A DNA stretch of 64,000 nt. It comes from Candidatus Poribacteria bacterium (GTDB lineage Bacteria; Poribacteria; WGA-4E; WGA-3G). Both the position numbers and the translations under genes were made by a program. Shown piece after piece: positions 59,935-64,000 of the stretch. Position 1 is the stretch's first letter. Each line of letters opens with the position of its first letter. The notes under the pieces were generated by a model that saw nothing but the letters and a program-made list of their open reading frames with translations, made no database searches and was not told the DNA's origin. The DNA lies in assembly GCA_022827185.1 (NCBI GenBank), contig JAJDTM010000038.1:1-64000 (forward strand), read 5' to 3'.

Positions 59935-60844
59935 GTATGGAGAGAACGGTGGGGTCGAGATTATTGATATTGATGTATCCGATCCGCAGGCGGGTGAAGT
60001 GCAGGTTCGGCATGCCGCGTGTGGGGTCTGCGCATGGGACTTAGCGACTTTTCGGGACGGTGGTTATGCCCCTCCGGGTCATGAAGGTGTCGGTTATGTC
60101 ACAAAAGTTGGGAGCGGTGTCCGAGATATTGCGGAAGGGATGCGCGTTGCGAGTGTAGAATTAGGGTTCGATGGTATTAAGAATTGCTCGACCGACGATA
60201 TATACGTCCTTCCAGAATCGGACATTGCGGACGAATACTGGCTTGTTGAACCGGTCTCATGTGTCGTAACGGGTCTCGACAACGCGCCCTTACGACCTGC
60301 CGACAACGTCGCAGTTATCGGATGCGGTTTTATGGGACTTATGTTTGTCCAAGCACTGAGCCAATTCTACACGAATGACCTTATCGCTATTGATCTCGTT
60401 GCGGAACGTCTGGAACTGGCAAAATCGCAGGGTGCTCAACGCACGTATAATCCCAAAGAAATTGATGCCTCCGAGTTGGTATCGGAGCTAAGGGCACGTT
60501 CAATTGACGTGGTGTTTGACTGCTCTGGTAAGGCTGCAGGCTTAAATCTCGCCACGAAGATTGTTCGTCAAGGTGGGCATATCAATCTTTTCGGTTGTAT
60601 TCGCGAGGAAGTGACGTTCAACGGTGCAGCGTGGCACGGTGGCGCGTTTAACTTGGTGAGTTCGTCGCCGGGGGCAAAGCTTCGGGATCCGTTTCCGCCA
60701 GCGATCCGATTCCTTGAGCGCGGTCACATCGACCTCAGACCGCTTATAACGCATATCGTCTCGCTTGAGGACTATCCCGCACTTCTCAAGGAAGCAACAA
60801 GTGGAGAAGGAAACTACATCAAAGGGGTCGTGACAGCAGTATAG
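59915..60844 (+). CDS. Zinc-type alcohol dehydrogenase-like (MDR) oxidoreductase
   Basis: 309 aa, shorter than the usual 340-350. Medium-chain dehydrogenase: HAACGVCAWDLATF (Zn Cys), PPGHEGVGYV (GHE), Rossmann NVAVIGCGFMGLMFVQAL (about 130), then DVVFDCSGKAAGL. The structural-zinc loop with four Cys is missing. Probably oxidises a sugar alcohol or acid, fitting the dehydratases nearby. Start ATG 59915 is inside the end of the brnA gene. Confidence 0.85.
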   Translation: MKTQTIRYGENGGVEIIDIDVSDPQAGEVQVRHAACGVCAWDLATFRDGGYAPPGHEGVGYVTKVGSGVRDIAEGMRVASVELGFDGIKNCSTDDIYVLPESDIADEYWLVEPVSCVVTGLDNAPLRPADNVAVIGCGFMGLMFVQALSQFYTNDLIAIDLVAERLELAKSQGAQRTYNPKEIDASELVSELRARSIDVVFDCSGKAAGLNLATKIVRQGGHINLFGCIREEVTFNGAAWHGGAFNLVSSSPGAKLRDPFPPAIRFLERGHIDLRPLITHIVSLEDYPALLKEATSGEGNYIKGVVTAV

Positions 60845-60955
60845 AGGTATAGATACCGAGCGATAATTGGTGCGCTCAAATTGATAAGGCATCGCGTTGG
60901 ATCGCCTATACGCAAAGCTCCCGGTGTCACTTGTGCTTTCGCTATAGTCACACGC

Positions 60956-62083
60956 CTATCCAAATAGATATTTCTCCACAACATCTTCTCGCACCGTGAC
61001 CCCCAGTCCTGGAACATCGCGGACAGCAACATAACCGTCCTCTTGTATCCACGGGTCGCTGACCAGTTCATGCTGCATTGGGGATTCGTGGGGCTTAAAA
61101 TCCGTGCAATCGGCATGTGTCGAGCTTGCCAGCATGTGCAGACTCGCAGCGGTGTTTAAGGCACTGCTCCATGAATGTGCACTGAACTGAAGACCCTCTG
61201 CCTCAACCAGTTTGATGACATGTCGGCTGCCAGTGAGTCCGTGGCAACGTCCCGGATCAATCTGTACGATATCGACACCGCCGGACTGGATGAGCCGTTT
61301 GTAACTTTCAACGTTCCACTCATCTTCACCTGTGCCGATGGGTGTCATAATTGCCGCTCGCAATTGGGCATAAGTTTCAAAGTTTTCAGGCGGAAGGGGT
61401 TGCTCAATCCATTTGAGCCGATAGGGTTCAAAATCTCGGATGCGTCGAATGGCTGTCGGGACATCCCAAATACGATGGTGCCCAGGCGTGTCAACGACCA
61501 ACTCAAGTTCGTCTCCGATGACATCACGCAAGCGACGAATCAATTCAACATCACGCTGGCGGTCGAGACCGAATACCGCTTCTGGTCGCATTCCCCAACC
61601 ACCTTTCACAACGCGGTAGTTCTGTTCTCGCAACCACCGAAATTCGTTGAGTGTCCAGTCGAAGTCTTCCATATCGAAGATGATTGATGCCATTGCGACG
61701 ATTTTGTCGTGTATTTGACCGCCAAGGAGTTGGCAAACAGGTAAACCGAGTGCTTTGCCTTTTAGGTCCCATAACGCCATATCCACAGCACTGACAGCGA
61801 ATGCGGCGATACCTTCGGGACCATACCACCAGATACGGTCAAGCATTTTATGCCAGTGCCGTTCTACATCCAAGCTATTTTCACCGGTAAGCAGCGGTGC
61901 AAATCCCTGCTCTATAATTATCTTTGTCGCGAGTGTTGCTTCTCGAAATTGTGAGATACACTCTCCCCAACCTACAAGTCCGTCGTCGCTCTCCACGCGA
62001 GCCAGCGTGATATAGCGTTCGATACCTTTGTAGTGTGGCTCCGGATAGGCAAGCGGAAACGCCTGAATTTTTTGTATTTTCAT
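60956..62083 (-). CDS. Mandelate racemase/muconate lactonizing enzyme family protein
   Basis: 375 aa. Third enolase-superfamily member here: LVGWGECISQFREATLA, AVSAVDMALWDLKGKALGLPVCQLLGG, VVKGGWG, metal ligands in LVVDTPGHH, WIEQPLPPEN and GTGEDEWN, then QIDPGRCHG and FSAHSWSS with the likely catalytic His. The pattern differs from the galactonate-like paralogue (no HNPLGPI), so a different acid-sugar substrate is likely. It runs convergently with the MDR dehydrogenase gene. Confidence 0.9.
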   Translation of the reverse strand: MKIQKIQAFPLAYPEPHYKGIERYITLARVESDDGLVGWGECISQFREATLATKIIIEQGFAPLLTGENSLDVERHWHKMLDRIWWYGPEGIAAFAVSAVDMALWDLKGKALGLPVCQLLGGQIHDKIVAMASIIFDMEDFDWTLNEFRWLREQNYRVVKGGWGMRPEAVFGLDRQRDVELIRRLRDVIGDELELVVDTPGHHRIWDVPTAIRRIRDFEPYRLKWIEQPLPPENFETYAQLRAAIMTPIGTGEDEWNVESYKRLIQSGGVDIVQIDPGRCHGLTGSRHVIKLVEAEGLQFSAHSWSSALNTAASLHMLASSTHADCTDFKPHESPMQHELVSDPWIQEDGYVAVRDVPGLGVTVREDVVEKYLFG

Positions 62084-62190
62084 ATTTTTAATGTCCCTTG
62101 CGGAGAAGTTAAGCGCGTCTAAACTATCAAGTGCGTTCCTTAAATCCGCACTCCACTACGTTACGTGCTAACGTTTTTGATGTTACGAAG

Positions 62191-62303
62191 TAGGACTTAC
62201 GCAGCCCCCCTTGCAGGCGGGGTTTGAAACCCTGAAGAAACACCTCAGCAAAAACCCTGCAGTGCGTAATACATAGTTATCACAGAAAAATGCGTAAGTT
62301 CTG
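62191..62303. mobile_element. MITE-like element with terminal inverted repeats
   Basis: TAGGACTTACGCA (62191-62203) is inverted, with two mismatches, at 62291-62303 (TGCGTAAGTTCTG). ACGAAG lies directly on both sides (62185-62190 and 62304-62309), as a 6-bp target duplication. Between them are small palindromes (CCCC..GGGG; CTGCA) and no gene. Short, non-autonomous elements of this kind need a transposase from elsewhere. Confidence 0.65.
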
Positions 62304-62384
62304 ACGAAGTTAACAATATTGCCTGCACAGTTCACTGCTACAGCAAGATTGATCGGTTTTGTAAGATAATACAACTACATTATA

Positions 62385-64000
62385 CTACGGCCAGATTCCA
62401 TAGGTCGGTATATTAAACAGCATGCCTAATATTGTCCACAGACTCCCGACGGTAAATTGTCCCAATATCAATCCCAGAAAAAACGGCATCGCCTTTCGAT
62501 GGGCATTTCTCCCGCCGTATTTCAGCAAAATCAGTTTCAGTCCCCATGCCACAAACAGCGTGAACCAGATGTAATTGACCGCCCAACTCCCACACACGGC
62601 GGCATACGCTGCCGGATGAAAAGGGAACCAGAAAAACTTCATCCGCATCAACATAAGGAACAGCGAGAAGAGTAGACCGATGCCGGTAAAGCCTAACGCC
62701 CAATAGTCTGGATCCAGCGGATGTGCTAACCAGTTCTGCAGCTGCCGCCACGGTTCAGCACCGTATATCAATGGGACGTGGGACATCTGGTGTATGGCAC
62801 CGAGTCGATAGGGTATAGATATCAGTGCCCAAAATTGTGAGAGGATCCCAACGAATAGTGCCGCAAGGATCGCAAATAGCATAAAACGACTTCGGATACC
62901 TGACGTTGAGGCAAGTTTGAAGCCTTCGAGCTGATGCGGCATCGGATGAGAATCGAAAGTACGCGTAAAAAACCAGAAAAAAGAGAACATCGAAAGGTTA
63001 TTTGGTCCCAATGGACGAGTGCCGACAGCGGCGACCATGACCCGTTCGGGTCCGGTATAGTGCAAGTCGTGCATTGGCGATCCGAGTTCGGCGCGCATCC
63101 GGGAGACCGCCGTTGAAAAAGCAAAATAGAGTCCGAAGAAAACAAGAATCGCCCAGAGGGACATACCGGCTTTCAGACAAAAAAAGATTAGAAACGCAAC
63201 GCCAGCAATCAATGCGAGCATAAGAGGTCGGCGTGCCATCGGTTCATCCCGCGTGGACGTGGCATCGACTTTCGCTCCCAATAAATTCCGTAGGTATTTT
63301 CTGCCCCTCCAAACCGCAATCAGAAAGATACCCATATATGCCCCGAATCCCTGATAGTTGATATACGGATAGCCCGTTCCTTCTATGCCTACAACGCTTC
63401 CCAGGAGTTGTTGCATCTTCCACACCCAAAAGAAGAACCAGCTCGAAAACAACAGATCCAACGGAATTAGAAATCCGATGCCTAACACGAAAGGATAAAT
63501 CCCCAATCTCAGCCACCCCATTGCGGAGAAGGGTTTCTCTGTGAATCTGAAACGGTATTCTTTCTCGAATACGGAGGGTATTGCGGGAAAGATGTGGTGC
63601 AAGCCGTTAATGGTATCGAAAGCCACCATCAGTCCGAAAGCGATCCACATCAGTCGATTCGTGAAGAAACCTTCGCTCGTCATTCGTGCCGGAAGTTGGA
63701 TAATCGGATACGCCAGTTTCTCGTCTTCCGTCCACGGTTTCCGTACGATAAGCGTGATGCAAACCATAACGAAAAGCATTGCAAAAAGGAAGCCAAACCA
63801 ACTCATCACAGGCGTTAGCCAACCCAACAGATGCTGCTTTGTGTAGAGTGTAGAATCTCCCTCGTAGTAACCCGAAAGAACGTCCTTATCTGCCACGGCA
63901 AGCCATCTCGGAATATACCGCCAAAACAGATCTTTCCAATCGTTCTCTGGTGTCGCGAACCAGAACGCGTGTCCCAACGTGGAAACCAGAATCTCCATCA
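62385..64000 (-). CDS. Polytopic membrane protein (DUF6785-like), N-terminus outside the window
   Basis: At least 537 aa seen, about ten or more transmembrane helices. Visible stretches: FRYIPRWLAVADKDVLSGYYEGDSTLY, YPIIQLPARMT, YPYINYQGFGAYMGIFL, RMRAELGSPMHDLHYTGPERV and MSHVPLIYGAEPW. These recall a large family of uncharacterised membrane proteins (DUF6785/6784) common in Poribacteria and Planctomycetes and distantly oligopeptide-transporter-like. Function unknown. The frame is open to the window edge, so the Met near 63998 is probably internal. It begins the next minus-strand unit after the MITE. Confidence 0.75.
   Translation of the reverse strand, partial: MEILVSTLGHAFWFATPENDWKDLFWRYIPRWLAVADKDVLSGYYEGDSTLYTKQHLLGWLTPVMSWFGFLFAMLFVMVCITLIVRKPWTEDEKLAYPIIQLPARMTSEGFFTNRLMWIAFGLMVAFDTINGLHHIFPAIPSVFEKEYRFRFTEKPFSAMGWLRLGIYPFVLGIGFLIPLDLLFSSWFFFWVWKMQQLLGSVVGIEGTGYPYINYQGFGAYMGIFLIAVWRGRKYLRNLLGAKVDATSTRDEPMARRPLMLALIAGVAFLIFFCLKAGMSLWAILVFFGLYFAFSTAVSRMRAELGSPMHDLHYTGPERVMVAAVGTRPLGPNNLSMFSFFWFFTRTFDSHPMPHQLEGFKLASTSGIRSRFMLFAILAALFVGILSQFWALISIPYRLGAIHQMSHVPLIYGAEPWRQLQNWLAHPLDPDYWALGFTGIGLLFSLFLMLMRMKFFWFPFHPAAYAAVCGSWAVNYIWFTLFVAWGLKLILLKYGGRNAHRKAMPFFLGLILGQFTVGSLWTILGMLFNIPTYGIWP

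Overview
The window looks like a chromosomal segment from an uncultured, probably marine or sponge-associated bacterium, most likely Candidatus Poribacteria or a close relative. This is inferred from gene content, not from a marker-gene phylogeny. The signs are two secreted CotH-kinase/ankyrin proteins, several mandelate-racemase-family enzymes, a sulfatase, a phytanoyl-CoA dioxygenase-like protein, a Uma2 nuclease, a giant C25 (gingipain-like) peptidase with a FlgD-like C-terminus, and a large membrane protein that resembles DUF6785. Intergenic spaces are full of short tandem heptamers and palindromes.

Region by region. 1-2955 is the right part of an IS3-family element whose transposase is broken by a 22-bp tandem duplication. 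A group II intron with a full RT/maturase/HNH protein sits between the transposase stop and the IS right end. The IS cuts off a phospholipase-D-like gene (2953-3648). 3829-8820 holds two tandem CotH-ankyrin paralogues. 8844-14780 holds a Uma2 nuclease, a YjhG-type sugar-acid dehydratase, VanZ-like, MBL-fold, PurE, RraA-like and NIPSNAP proteins. From 30.3 kb down to 14.9 kb the minus strand reads: consensus promoter, six tRNAs (Pro, Arg, His, Arg, Lys, Leu), tig, clpP, clpX (with two zinc fingers), lon, an RqcP-like S4 protein, pdxA and the 2152-aa C25 peptidase. 30.4-34.7 kb on the plus strand holds DUF58, macro-domain, MFS, LamG and gamma-glutamylcyclotransferase-like genes, with a minus-strand tRNA-Leu.

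34.7-42.6 kb, all minus, holds a sulfatase, an aspartate-type aminotransferase, a small protein paired with an Rpn/PD-(D/E)XK nuclease, DnaJ/CbpA, MtnK and Asd. On both sides of asd lie small structured elements without protein genes. The one at 42705-43140 is bounded by TTGAC on both sides and carries an RNA core resembling HEARO/IscB omega RNA, but no nuclease gene. The one at 41186-41538 looks like a stripped IS200/IS605 end pair. HU follows, driven by a perfect TTGACA-17-TATAAT promoter and a folded leader.

44-49.3 kb holds a sugar (GHMP) kinase, MoxR ATPase, a small protein/nucleotidyltransferase pair, UDP-glucose dehydrogenase, DUF309 and zinc-ribbon proteins. 49.3-62.1 kb is a catabolic and accessory region: three enolase-superfamily enzymes, a sialidase-like BNR protein, two methyltransferases, a PhyH-like dioxygenase, a Nudix/amidohydrolase pair, a carbon-nitrogen hydrolase, a CPBP protease, a BrnT/BrnA toxin-antitoxin pair whose antitoxin has an extra C-terminal domain, and an MDR dehydrogenase. 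A MITE-like element (62191-62303) precedes the last gene, a polytopic membrane protein cut by the window edge.

How they fit together: tig-clpP-clpX-lon is a protein quality-control block. The sulfatase, sialidase, dehydratases and MDR dehydrogenase suggest use of sulfated or acidic sugars. The ankyrin proteins and the C25 peptidase are candidates for host or surface interaction. No alignments or database searches were run; family names rest on motifs and memory of the families.
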